Origin: JALQUL01 sp964556425
GTDB lineage: Bacteria; Pseudomonadota; Gammaproteobacteria; Burkholderiales; Burkholderiaceae_C
Reading direction: 5' to 3'
Assembly: GCA_964556425.1 (NCBI GenBank)
Contig: CAZKWC010000024.1
Span: 1-44,034, forward strand
DNA length: 44,034 nucleotides
The notes beneath the pieces are model-generated. The model saw only the letters and a program-made list of their open reading frames with translations. It searched no databases and was not told the DNA's origin. The translations under genes were made by a program, and so were the position numbers. Below are positions 27,401 to 35,512 of this stretch, one piece after another (the stretch's first letter is position 1; every line of letters begins with the position of its first letter).

Positions 27401-27960
27401 AAAGTCGTGAACCCCAATTAATGGCCGGCATTATTAGTGATTTAAGAGTAGTGAATGGCCAAAAAGGCAAAGCTATTTTGTTTAAATTAGATGATAAATC
27501 GGGTTCGGTTGATTCTGCAGTCGATGAGGCTACTTTTAATGCTAACAAACATTGTTTAAAAGATGATGAGTTAGTTATTTTGCAAGGCGTTTTTAGAGCC
27601 GATCGATTTACCGGTGGCTATCGTTTAAATGTGACTCAGGTTTGGGATTTAGCAACTGCCAGATGCCGGTTTGGTAAATATTTAAATATCCAAGTTAACC
27701 AAAATATGCCTGATATTCAACGACTGGTAAAAGAGTTTCCTGCTATTACAGAGTCCACCGAGCATGGCCTTATTCAAAGGGGCTTGCCAATTCGATTAAG
27801 TTTGGTATCTGAACTCAAAAAAACCAACCCTGATGCAGTTTATGAAGTGAGCGCAACCTATGAGTTGGGTGATAAAGCTCTGTTTTACCCTAGTGACGCT
27901 GCTTTGGCTATATGGTCGGCACAGACTCAAATGGGGCAAGCAAAAATTGTTTATGATTGA
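24457..27960 (+). CDS. dnaE: DNA polymerase III alpha subunit DnaE
   Basis: The replicative polymerase catalytic subunit, 1167 aa, the normal DnaE1 length. The N-terminal PHP domain opens FCHLRLHSEFSIVDSAI. The palm carries the catalytic aspartates of PDFDIDF (Asp403 and Asp405), with a third in FDFLGLATLTIL (about Asp559). GPGRGSGAGSLVAYSLGITD and RPGPMDLIPSFVARKHG are further signatures. The beta-clamp binding motif is QAGLF at residues 913-917, and an OB fold follows. It reads plus from a 462-base spacer. Its last 10 bases overlap the end of the convergent gtrA-like gene. Confidence 0.98.
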   Translation: MFCHLRLHSEFSIVDSAIRIDEVVQACVNDQQGAIALTDLSNLFGALKVYKAARSKGVKPIIGAEVYISDLPFEFAAGCKVLILVQSHQGYLNLSEVLARAWTQNAGKTLAAVKWQWLKELNEGLILLSGAQNGPVGQALMQSDEHKARETAMLMAAVFPHRFYLELQRAGRPEDEAHVGLAVQLASRLQLPVVATHPVQFLTPEAYDAHEARVCISEGEILANPKRIRKFTREQYFKSQAEMQALFADIPSALANTQEIAKRCNLSLVLGKPQLPHFPIPLVDGKTMTPEEYFRYESQIGLEKRLLTLYPDQVQRQAQLQRYQDRLEFEIKTILNMGFPGYFLIVSDFINWAKQNDCPVGPGRGSGAGSLVAYSLGITDLDPLQYNLLFERFLNPERVSMPDFDIDFCQGNRDRVIDYVKAKYGKDAVSQIATFGTMAARGAIRDVGRVLDFSYTFCDSISKLIPNKPGTHITIAEAITQEPALAERLEKEEDVKTLLSLAQELEGLTRNVGMHAGGVLIAPGKLTDFCPLYQQPGSESAVSQFDKDDVEAIGLVKFDFLGLATLTILELARKMIVQRHKGQENFSFETLPLDDKRVYDLFSKGETEAVFQFESTGMQRMLKDAKPSRLEDLIALNALYRPGPMDLIPSFVARKHGREVVEYPHPMVEPVLSETYGIMVYQEQVMQTAQILGGYSLGGADMLRRAMGKKKPEEMAEHRQIFRDGAAKNNINEAKADEIFDLMEKFAGYGFNKSHAAAYSLLAYHTAWIKVHYTAEFFCANMTLEMDDTDKLSLLFADCQRAGLQMEPPDVNRGIYRFEPVSDKVIRYGLGAIKGSGQQAVEAVVAARTAGGPFTSLFDFCARIDRSKVNRRCVDALIKAGAFDSITPNRAALLASTELAYDYADLQEANAGQAGLFDMGDESFHGSSQHEPELIDTMPWGVKERLSLEKSAIGFFLSGHLFDESATEVRRIAKVAIADLIESREPQLMAGIISDLRVVNGQKGKAILFKLDDKSGSVDSAVDEATFNANKHCLKDDELVILQGVFRADRFTGGYRLNVTQVWDLATARCRFGKYLNIQVNQNMPDIQRLVKEFPAITESTEHGLIQRGLPIRLSLVSELKKTNPDAVYEVSATYELGDKALFYPSDAALAIWSAQTQMGQAKIVYD

Positions 27961-28415
27961 TCGGGTGAATCAGTGGGTGCCTCTTTGGTTTTTTGAAATG
28001 CCCAATAACGGCTGAGTATAAAAGTTTGGGCAGCTGAAGTTAGCATTCCGCAAATAAGGGCTAACTTGCTGTCAAAATGCATGATCCTATAAAGAAATGC
28101 TAAAACCAGTTCATTGTTTAAAAAACCTAAACAGGCAGTTGAAAAAAAACGAATAAAGCTATCTAAAAATGGCGTACCCTTTTCGTTAAAAGTCAGATAT
28201 CTATGTCCCAAAAAGCTAATCATAAAGCTAGTTAAAAAAGCAAAAATATTAGCAATTTCGGGCCACATTGTTTTAATAAAAAATACAAAAGCTACATAAT
28301 GAGCTAAAGAGGCAATAATGCCAACTAATGCAAAAAATGCACCGTGATTTTTTAAGTCAATTAAAATTTGGATAATAAAATTTTTATGTTCTGATTGATT
28401 TTTCATGTGAGCCAT
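27951..28415 (-). CDS. GtrA-family membrane protein
   Basis: A 154-residue protein with four predicted membrane helices (roughly residues 25-45, 48-70, 88-108, 115-135) and the GtrA-type pattern GIIASLAHYVAFVFF, ITSF-like second helix and LGHRYLTF before the second pair. GtrA proteins are thought to flip lipid-linked sugars across the inner membrane, or to assist that. It lies 62 bases after the DUF6311-type gene on the same strand, so the two probably form one transcript. Its stop codon overlaps that of dnaE by 10 bases. Base composition is more AT-rich than the neighbouring housekeeping genes. Partner glycosyltransferases GtrB/GtrC of the usual kind are not adjacent. Confidence 0.85.
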   Translation of the reverse strand: MAHMKNQSEHKNFIIQILIDLKNHGAFFALVGIIASLAHYVAFVFFIKTMWPEIANIFAFLTSFMISFLGHRYLTFNEKGTPFLDSFIRFFSTACLGFLNNELVLAFLYRIMHFDSKLALICGMLTSAAQTFILSRYWAFQKTKEAPTDSPDQS

Positions 28416-28477
28416 TCAATGAAAATGGTATTTAATAGAATTTAAATTGCACATAAATACCATGAAATTAAATATTA

Positions 28478-30598
28478 CTAATCTAGTTTAGTAACTGTAA
28501 AATGATGAATTGTTAGTTGTGTTCCTTTTTCATTAAACACATTAATTGCAAAGTGATATTTTTCATCATCACTCATTATTTCAAATTGACTTGATAATGA
28601 TTCTGGTTTTCCTAGGCTTCCTTTAAAAACTCCTTTATTAAAAGGTTTTTTTAATACATAGTTATTGGTTTCCCATAAATCAGAAGTCCATTTGCCAACA
28701 GTTTCATTATTGGAGTTATCACTAGAATAATGAATTGTCATTTCATATTTACCTTTTGCAAATTGATAATAAGGAGCACCAGCTAATAATCCATATTTAT
28801 CCGTTTTAGAACCTACCCTTAAGCGATTAATATTTTCCCCTACTTGTTTATGCATTTCTAAAATGTAATAATTACGCGATTTACGAGAATTAATAACAGG
28901 ATAATAGCTAGGACCCAAATCAAGCCAGAAATTAGGATTAGTATCTTTTAAACATAAAAAGAACATAGTGTCACTTTTAATGGCGCAAGAGCCACTGTCA
29001 TAAAGCTCTTGATATACTTTAGGAAGCTTTTGAATATTAGTATCAAACGGATAATTACCATACCCACCCCCATCAGTTGTATATAAATGCCTACTCTGTA
29101 CTTCTCCATGTAATATCTTCTGATGATGTTTATCACAGTTAGGGTTAAATCGAGCTTGACTACCAGAATTTAAAGCCTTGCTGTAATAACCTGCTACTAG
29201 TTCTAAATGAGTATAAAATGGCAAAGTAAATCGCTCGCAATCAAGAGCAGGATAGCCAACTAGCTTGTCAACATGCTGCATTAAATTGGTATATTGAGGA
29301 TAGTTTTTCTCAGATTTTTTTTGTATAACGCTTCGTAGTTGCTTATTAATTGGTTGTAAATCAACAAGTTGAACAATTAAACCAATTGATAAAATACTAA
29401 TCACTATCCAGTTTTTTTGCTTTAGATAGGTGGCTAAAGTAATAAATAAGACAAAATATCCCACCATCCAAAAAAAGCGCGGACCTACTCTAAATGGACG
29501 TAAAATTGAATCTAAAAATAGAGGCGTATCAAATCGAATTAAAGGTGCTCCATTAAAGTCAACTATATTGGTAATGGCATATAACGATAGAGATAAAAGA
29601 AATAATAAAAAATATTTATATTTCATAATAAATGTTTTATATTTTCCTATTCCCAAATAAATAGCGTAGGGTAGTAATATTATTAAACCTAAACCAAAAT
29701 AATTAACTCTTTCCCATTCATCAATACCTTCTTTGACAAAATCACATTTAAATAATTTTCCATTACCACAGAATGGCGATAATAAATCTAATCTAAAAAT
29801 AATAGCGTATCCACCACCACCATTATTCGTATCGTGATCTAGGTAACCTAATATATAGATTAAAAATGCAAGAATTACCCCATATATTATTAAATATTTT
29901 ATAATTTGAATTAATTTTTTTTCTTGTAAATAGAAGTCTAATAAAAGCACTAGAAATATAGCCACTAAAGGTGGATATAAATAAGGATGTATGAGTAAAC
30001 CAATAATTGAAAACAGGCCTAAAATTTTTGTTGCAGTATCTATTTTTATTTGATCTGTTCTACCAGCAAAATAAATTGCCATGGCAAATATTAAAAGACA
30101 TTGGGCACTTAAAGCCGCATGTCCAAAGCGTAAAACTAAAGCGGGCCAAGTTAAAACAAAGATAAAACCAACAAAGACAGAAAAAGCGGTTTTTGCACCT
30201 AATACTCTTAAGAAATAGGTACTAGCAAAAGCCTGTAAAGCATAAACAAATAAATACCAGTAGCCAAAATAATGAAAATGTGCAGGTAATATTCCTTTTA
30301 TAGATTTAAAGAAAAGACCTGCTATGGGAATTCCATCGGCGAATGCTAAATTAAGACCACCAAAATCATTAAATCGTAGACTTTTTAACAGTGGAAAGCG
30401 CCACTCATCTTGAACATACATCCACCACCCTGCGACATGCAAAGAGGAGTCGTAGTCTTCAAATGCCCATGCATCACCTATTAAGAATTTTTTTGAAAAT
30501 AAATAACTTGAATAAATAATTACTAAAACTAAAGTTATAAAGTTTGCTTTAAAACGACTTATATCTTTAAAAAAAATGTTTTTAAAAAATGATTTCAT
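28478..30598 (-). CDS. DUF6311-type polytopic membrane protein, probable GT-C-like sugar transferase
   Basis: A 706-residue protein. About the first 400 residues hold many membrane spans; the last 280 are soluble and probably periplasmic, with several cysteines (for example DCERFTLPF, NPNCDKHH, GSCAIKSD). The N-terminal block matches the DUF6311 pattern I recall: DYDSSLHVAGWWMYVQDEWRFP, then FADGIPIAGLFFKSIKG and FHYFGYWYLFVYALQAFAS. An acidic pair in the first external loop (FEDYDSS) sits where GT-C enzymes keep catalytic acids. The activity is inferred, not shown. The gene is markedly AT-rich, with many AAA, TTA and ATA codons, suggesting transfer. No clear ribosome binding site precedes the ATG. 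The GtrA-type gene follows. Confidence 0.8.
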   Translation of the reverse strand: MKSFFKNIFFKDISRFKANFITLVLVIIYSSYLFSKKFLIGDAWAFEDYDSSLHVAGWWMYVQDEWRFPLLKSLRFNDFGGLNLAFADGIPIAGLFFKSIKGILPAHFHYFGYWYLFVYALQAFASTYFLRVLGAKTAFSVFVGFIFVLTWPALVLRFGHAALSAQCLLIFAMAIYFAGRTDQIKIDTATKILGLFSIIGLLIHPYLYPPLVAIFLVLLLDFYLQEKKLIQIIKYLIIYGVILAFLIYILGYLDHDTNNGGGGYAIIFRLDLLSPFCGNGKLFKCDFVKEGIDEWERVNYFGLGLIILLPYAIYLGIGKYKTFIMKYKYFLLFLLSLSLYAITNIVDFNGAPLIRFDTPLFLDSILRPFRVGPRFFWMVGYFVLFITLATYLKQKNWIVISILSIGLIVQLVDLQPINKQLRSVIQKKSEKNYPQYTNLMQHVDKLVGYPALDCERFTLPFYTHLELVAGYYSKALNSGSQARFNPNCDKHHQKILHGEVQSRHLYTTDGGGYGNYPFDTNIQKLPKVYQELYDSGSCAIKSDTMFFLCLKDTNPNFWLDLGPSYYPVINSRKSRNYYILEMHKQVGENINRLRVGSKTDKYGLLAGAPYYQFAKGKYEMTIHYSSDNSNNETVGKWTSDLWETNNYVLKKPFNKGVFKGSLGKPESLSSQFEIMSDDEKYHFAINVFNEKGTQLTIHHFTVTKLD

Positions 30599-31568
30599 TT
30601 TTAATTTGCTATTACAGAGAAATATTTTTAATAATAGTAAAATATTTAATAAAGTTAATAAATAATTTTAATTAATATTTACAACTTCAAAATAAACTTT
30701 AGCTATACCGCTTATACCAGTTTGTATTTGTAATAGATTGTAACATTTTTTTAAGTTAGGCGATAATTTTCCTGAATTATGAATAATTTTTACGCTATTT
30801 GAGATTATTGATTTTGATAAAATGCAAAAAAACAACGTATATAAATAAAATTTTCAAAAAAAGGGCAAATTTTTAGCATTCAATTGCTTTAATTTAATAA
30901 TTTAAATTTAATTTAAAAGCGTATTAATTCAGATTTTTTATAACTTTTTATTGCATAGATATATTGATTGAGTAGTGATAAATGGTTGAGTTGATTCAAT
31001 CAATTAGTCAAACAAACAATCAATCAATGAACCCTAGCTGAAGATTCATCTTGGATAAAGATTTTTGAAATATTAGATTTAGCTAGATATTGTTGGGTTA
31101 GCAGTGTTGAGTAAGCCTAGAGCATCTTTATGGCTAACTAGTCATTTTGCAACTTTAAAGCAATTGCTTCCCATAATTTTTTTTATGATGTTTGCATCAT
31201 GATATATTAGCTTTTTGGTAAAGCTAAATCATTTGTTTAACTTAGGTATAGTTCTCAACAATTGATTTGATGAAATTGATAGGATAAAGACATACAAAAA
31301 TAAAGTTTGAATATGTAAATCTATTTTTGTAATATCTAATACAGCTGTAAAACCCACTTGATTTTTATTTGACGAGTAATTTTTGATCAATTAATAGTCA
31401 CGTAGATAAGAGGCCTACTGCGTTACACGGTTTAGGATTTATGATTTTGATGTGACAAACAAAAGTGTTATTTCAAAATACTGATTGTCATCTAAAGTCG
31501 GTTTAACTGTCTTTAGCAAACCGAACATTACTCACAATTTCTTAGATTTGTACAAGTCCATTAAGACT
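30599..31568. other. AT-rich non-coding stretch of 970 bases between cassette and tolA
   Basis: No reading frame of useful length was found on either strand. It contains a cluster of TTGATT/AATCAA hexamers at about 30964-31030, small hairpins at 31185-31200 and 31207-31227, and alternating stems at 31492-31524 just after tolA. It must hold the promoter of the DUF6311-type gene and the 3' end of the tol transcript. In many relatives tolB and pal would begin here. It may be decayed DNA next to an insertion. Confidence 0.6.
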
Positions 31569-32570
31569 TTATTCCCTAGGCCTAAGCGTTAAAATAATAA
31601 TGGGTGGCACTTTTCCATCAATATCCCTAGGGAAAATCTCGGTTTTTTCAATGGCTCTAACGGCCGCATCATCCCAAGATCTCACTCCACTAGAGCGTAA
31701 AATTTTGGGTTTGCCTATTACCAAACCATCTTGAGCTAACCGAACTTCAATTTCGGTGCTTGGATTACCACTAATATTTTCAGTAAACACAATATTGGGT
31801 TTTAAGCGAGCTCTTACCCTGCCTTCATAACCAGCAGAAGGACCTGAGCTTTGTGCCGCAGTACCATTACCATTGTTTTTGCCAGTACCGTTAGCTGTGT
31901 TGCCCGACTCTGTACCGGCAGCATTAGCTTGATTTCTAAGTCGATTAAGTTGATCTTGTCTTAACTTGTCGCTGGCAGCTTTATCTTTTGCCGCTTTTTC
32001 CGCTTTTTCTTTATCGGCTTTCACCTTCTCTAATTTTTCTTTTTCAAGTTTTTCTTTCTCAAGTTTAGCTTTTTCTAGTTTTTCTTTGTTTAGGCGATCC
32101 TTTTCCTCTTTTTCAGCTTTCGCTTCCTTTTCTTTTTCTTTCTTCTTTTTCTCTTGTTCTTGCTCTAGTTTTAATTTTTCTTTTTTGGCTTTTTCTAGCG
32201 CAATTTGAGCATCTTTTAACTCGTTATTGGTTTCAATTGGTTTAACGGGTGTTTTAACTGGCTCAGGAGTCGGTTCAGGTTTTGGAGGTTCAATAGGCTT
32301 TTCTGGGGGCGTTACTTCAGGCTCGGGTTCTGGTGGAGCTAAATTGCCTTTGGCACTAGGCGCAGACTCTTGGACCTGAGCTGACCATAATTCGGCTTGA
32401 ATACCAGTAATTTCTGTTTTTTGATGCCAGCTCACCCCCCAAGTAAGCGCGGCTACTAATAAACCGTGAACTGCAAACGCAAACAACATTGAGCTCAAAA
32501 ATCCAGATTTTAAGGGTGGATCTATTTGGCGTTCGGAATTAATAATGGTTGAATCAAATGGTGTAGTCAT
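31569..32570 (-). CDS. tolA: Tol-Pal system protein TolA
   Basis: TolA spans the periplasm and links the inner-membrane TolQR motor to TolB and Pal at the outer membrane. The 333-residue protein has one membrane span near residues 25-46 with the SHLS-like AVHGLLVAAL pattern. A Pro/Glu-rich segment follows (about 80-115), then a long Lys/Glu coiled coil (about 120-205) of repeated LEKEK units. After a Gly/Asn/Thr-rich hinge comes a C-terminal TonB-like domain (RLAQDGLVIGKPKILRSSGVRSWDDAAVRAI). It starts 45 bases after tolR and is the last gene of the run. tolB and pal do not follow. Confidence 0.92.
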   Translation of the reverse strand: MTTPFDSTIINSERQIDPPLKSGFLSSMLFAFAVHGLLVAALTWGVSWHQKTEITGIQAELWSAQVQESAPSAKGNLAPPEPEPEVTPPEKPIEPPKPEPTPEPVKTPVKPIETNNELKDAQIALEKAKKEKLKLEQEQEKKKKEKEKEAKAEKEEKDRLNKEKLEKAKLEKEKLEKEKLEKVKADKEKAEKAAKDKAASDKLRQDQLNRLRNQANAAGTESGNTANGTGKNNGNGTAAQSSGPSAGYEGRVRARLKPNIVFTENISGNPSTEIEVRLAQDGLVIGKPKILRSSGVRSWDDAAVRAIEKTEIFPRDIDGKVPPIIILTLRPRE

Positions 32571-32615
32571 AACTAAATTGATTCACATAAATAAAAATCA
32601 TTCATAAAATTATTT

Positions 32616-33077
32616 TTATGGTGTAGCCAATGTTACCGATAAGCCCACTCGAGTAATACCACCTTTTTGTAAGATGTCCATAATTTCTACTACCTTTTCA
32701 TAGGCAACTGTTTTATCGGCACTAATCACTACTGGCGAGTTAGATTCTTGATTTTGAGCTGCTTTTACTACGTTTAATAAGTTTTGGAGAGATACATTTT
32801 TAGTGCTACTGGCTTTACTATTGTTGTTGGCCGAGCTACTAGGTTTTCCATTGACTTCAATGGCTTCATTTTTGCGCAAGATTACTTCTACTACCAAATC
32901 AGGCTTTTGATTGGCTTTACCAATAGTGGGTAAATCAATCATGCTAGGTTGAATAAGCGGGGCTGTCACCATAAAAATAATCAGTAAAACTAGCATCACA
33001 TCAATAAATGGAACCATATTGATTTCACTAACGGTGCGACGACCTCTTCCTCTTCCTCGTGGAGCTGTACTTGCCAT
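32616..33077 (-). CDS. tolR: Tol-Pal system protein TolR
   Basis: A 153-residue ExbD/TolR-family inner-membrane protein. After a basic N terminus comes INMVPFIDVMLVLLIIFMVTAPL, holding the conserved Asp in the single span (FIDVMLVLL), which works with TolQ as the proton path. The periplasmic domain has VVEVILRKNEAIEVNGKP and ISADKTVAYEKVVEIMD. A Ser/Asn-rich insertion near residues 80-95 lengthens a loop relative to the E. coli protein. It starts 60 bases after tolQ. Confidence 0.95.
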   Translation of the reverse strand: MASTAPRGRGRGRRTVSEINMVPFIDVMLVLLIIFMVTAPLIQPSMIDLPTIGKANQKPDLVVEVILRKNEAIEVNGKPSSSANNNSKASSTKNVSLQNLLNVVKAAQNQESNSPVVISADKTVAYEKVVEIMDILQKGGITRVGLSVTLATP

Positions 33078-33137
33078 AATGAATAAAGTCCTATTCTTTA
33101 ATGGGAGCCAACTTCTGGCCCCCTTTCATTGACTGAA

Positions 33138-33848
33138 TTAATGTCCCGATGCCGATCGAGTTGAGTGCTGAGCCATAGAGGCTGTCGAGCGTTGTAAAAT
33201 ATTAGAAAACTCTTCCATAAAAGTTTCTAACCGGTTGGCCATTCGGTCAATTTCATGGGAAAAACGGTTATAGGCAATCACTGCCGGAATTGCAGCAAAC
33301 AATCCAATGGCAGTGGCTACCAATGCTTCTGCAATACCTGGAGCTACGGTAGAAAGGGTGACTTGAGTCATTGCCGCTAATCCAGTAAATGAATGCATAA
33401 TACCCCAAACCGTGCCAAAAAGTCCCACATAAGGAGATACAGAACCCACAGATGCTAAAAATGAAAGGTTGGCTTCTAGGTTGTCGAGTTCACGCTGATA
33501 ACTTGCACGCATGGCACGTCTAGCTGCCTCCATCATCATACCTGAGTCTAAAATTTGGCGTTCACGTAATTTTTGCACTTCACGCATACCACTGGCAAAA
33601 ATTCTTTCCATGGGACCTGATTTTTTAGAGTTGGCCGCTGCTGCAATAGCGAGTTCGTTGAGGCTTTTGCCAGACCAAAACTCATCTTCAAAATTTTTGG
33701 TGAGTTCGTGAACATTGCGTAACGCCACAATTTTTCTAAATATCGCTGCCCAGCTTAAAACTGAAACAGACAATAATATAAGCACAACGGCTTGAACAAC
33801 CCAACTGGCATTTAGCAATAAAGAAACAATAGATAGATCTTGATTCAT
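33138..33848 (-). CDS. tolQ: Tol-Pal system protein TolQ
   Basis: The 236-residue proton-channel subunit of the Tol motor, with three membrane spans: the first near residues 16-36, the other two in LSFLASVGSVSPYVGLFGTVWG and EALVATAIGLFAAIPAVIAYN. GTVWGIMHSF is the family signature. TolQ acts in cell-envelope constriction during division. It begins 18 bases after ybgC, the usual partner order. Confidence 0.96.
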   Translation of the reverse strand: MNQDLSIVSLLLNASWVVQAVVLILLSVSVLSWAAIFRKIVALRNVHELTKNFEDEFWSGKSLNELAIAAAANSKKSGPMERIFASGMREVQKLRERQILDSGMMMEAARRAMRASYQRELDNLEANLSFLASVGSVSPYVGLFGTVWGIMHSFTGLAAMTQVTLSTVAPGIAEALVATAIGLFAAIPAVIAYNRFSHEIDRMANRLETFMEEFSNILQRSTASMAQHSTRSASGH

Positions 33849-33866
33849 AAGGAATAGGTTGAAACT

Positions 33867-34298
33867 TTAATGGGATAGAGGGACTAAGGCAGAAATGAGC
33901 TGAGCAGGCATTTTGCAGGGTTTGCGCTGAATAGGATCAACCCATGCCGCTTTTACTTTTGCAGTTACCAGTACCGTGATTATGTCATCACCACTGGCGT
34001 TTTTAGAAATTTTTGTAGCTGTTTGTTGCATTAACAAACTAGCCGCCCCCACCTGTATTAATTCGACATTGACTTCAATTTCATCATCCAGTTGAGCAGG
34101 ACTTTTATAGCTAATATCGACTTGAGTGACTACAAACATGCCCAAGCCTTGTTGTTTAAGGCTAGCTTGTTCAATCCCTAAACTTCTAAGCCAATCAGAC
34201 CGAGCCCGCTCAAAATATTTTAAATAATTGGCGTAATACACAATACCGCCTGCATCGGTATCTTCCCAATAAATTCTAAATTGAGCTTGATAAGTCAT
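33867..34298 (-). CDS. ybgC: Tol-Pal-associated acyl-CoA thioesterase YbgC
   Basis: A 143-residue hot-dog-fold thioesterase. The active-site region is IYWEDTDAGGIVYYANYLKYFERAR, where the Asp in EDTDAGG is the catalytic residue. YbgC hydrolyses acyl-CoA thioesters and is thought to touch phospholipid metabolism. It commonly leads tolQRAB-pal operons, as here. It starts 14 bases after the aminotransferase ends. Confidence 0.94.
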   Translation of the reverse strand: MTYQAQFRIYWEDTDAGGIVYYANYLKYFERARSDWLRSLGIEQASLKQQGLGMFVVTQVDISYKSPAQLDDEIEVNVELIQVGAASLLMQQTATKISKNASGDDIITVLVTAKVKAAWVDPIQRKPCKMPAQLISALVPLSH

Positions 34299-34312
34299 GT
34301 TTTGAGCTGAGT

Positions 34313-35497
34313 TTAAGCTAGCAATATAGCGAGTCTTCGGATGGTTTCTTCAAGCTGGGACATACTGTTAGCAGTTGAAAAACGAATATGGTGTTCTGTG
34401 CCATTATGACCAAAATCTCGGCCAGGAGTAACCGCCACATGCGCTTTTTGCATGATCACAAAACTAGCATCCCAACTGTTATCAACGCCTAGTTGGTTAA
34501 ATAATGGTCGGCAATCAGCCCATGCGTAAAATGCGCCATCGGGCATCACAGGAATATCAAAACCTAATTTTTTGAGGGCGGGAATAAAATAATCTCGGCG
34601 CGCCATAAACTCTTGGCGACGTTGTTCATAGGTTTGCAACGAGGCAGGTTCGAAACAAGCTAGGGCAGCCTGCTGGGCAATCACACTAGGGCAAATAAAT
34701 AAATTTTGTGCTAGTTTTTCAAGGGTAGGCATAACGGCTTCAGGCACTACCAACCAGCCCAAACGCCATCCGGTCATATTGAAGTATTTTGAAAAGCTAT
34801 TAATACTAATCACATCATCGCTTAAGGCCAATACACTTTGTGCCATATTGGGATTAAAACTAAGTGGTAAATAGATTTCATCAATTAGTGAAACACCGTT
34901 TTGTGCACTGACAAAGTCAATAATTTTTTTTAATTCTTGTGGTTCAATGCTGGTGCCAGTGGGGTTAGATGGAGAGGCTAACAATACCCCTTTACTTGAG
35001 GGCGTCCAATGTTGAACAACAGATTCATAACTGAGTTGGAAACGCTCTTGTGCCGAACTTGGAATAAGTATCGCTTTGCCGCCGGTACTGCCCACAAAAT
35101 GCCGGTTGCAAGGATAACTTGGGTCAGGCATTAAAATTTCATCGTTGGGGTTAATTAATGCTAAACAAGCCAGTTGCAAGGCGGCTGATCCGCCTGCGGT
35201 AATCATGATACGGTTGGCGTTAATGTCAAGATTGAATCGACTTTTATACCAAGCACTAAGGGCTTGTCGTAATTCTAAAATACCAAGGGCTGAACTGTAT
35301 TGTGTGGTGCCAGCTTCAATTGCTTTTTGAGCCGCTTCTTGAACAAGATGGGGAGCAGTGAAATCGGGCTCACCAATATTGAGATAAATCATGGGCGCAT
35401 CTTGGGGGCCAAGACTTTGGGCTAAGTCTTTAGCCGCTTTTGCCACCTCCATGACATAAAAGGGTTCAATTTGTTGAGCACGATCACTGATTTGCAT
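34313..35497 (-). CDS. Class I/II PLP-dependent aminotransferase
   Basis: A 394-residue fold-type I aminotransferase. The PLP lysine is in INSFSKYFNMTGWRLGW near residue 238; ASPSNPTGTSIEP and the N-terminal YLNIGEPDFTAP are typical of the aspartate/alanine aminotransferase group. The C-terminal HIRFSTANSMSQLEETIRRL holds the arginine that binds the substrate carboxylate. The amino acid used cannot be read with certainty. It sits between nusB (15 bases upstream) and ybgC (14 bases downstream), so it is probably co-transcribed, but no functional link is evident. Confidence 0.9.
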   Translation of the reverse strand: MQISDRAQQIEPFYVMEVAKAAKDLAQSLGPQDAPMIYLNIGEPDFTAPHLVQEAAQKAIEAGTTQYSSALGILELRQALSAWYKSRFNLDINANRIMITAGGSAALQLACLALINPNDEILMPDPSYPCNRHFVGSTGGKAILIPSSAQERFQLSYESVVQHWTPSSKGVLLASPSNPTGTSIEPQELKKIIDFVSAQNGVSLIDEIYLPLSFNPNMAQSVLALSDDVISINSFSKYFNMTGWRLGWLVVPEAVMPTLEKLAQNLFICPSVIAQQAALACFEPASLQTYEQRRQEFMARRDYFIPALKKLGFDIPVMPDGAFYAWADCRPLFNQLGVDNSWDASFVIMQKAHVAVTPGRDFGHNGTEHHIRFSTANSMSQLEETIRRLAILLA

Positions 35498-35512
35498 AAA
35501 TGAAATTATTTT

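Noticed and set aside
30964..31030. Cluster of TTGATT/AATCAA hexamers as a CRISPR-like or iteron array
   Set aside because: The spacing is irregular and the units are too short; AT-rich low complexity explains it.
30599..31568. Insertion sequence remnant next to tolA
   Set aside because: No terminal inverted repeats, target duplication or transposase fragment could be recognised, although the AT-rich stretch remains unexplained.
31966..32208. Plus-strand open frame rich in Ser and Phe
   Set aside because: It is the antisense of the TolA Lys/Glu coiled coil; the composition is explained by that.
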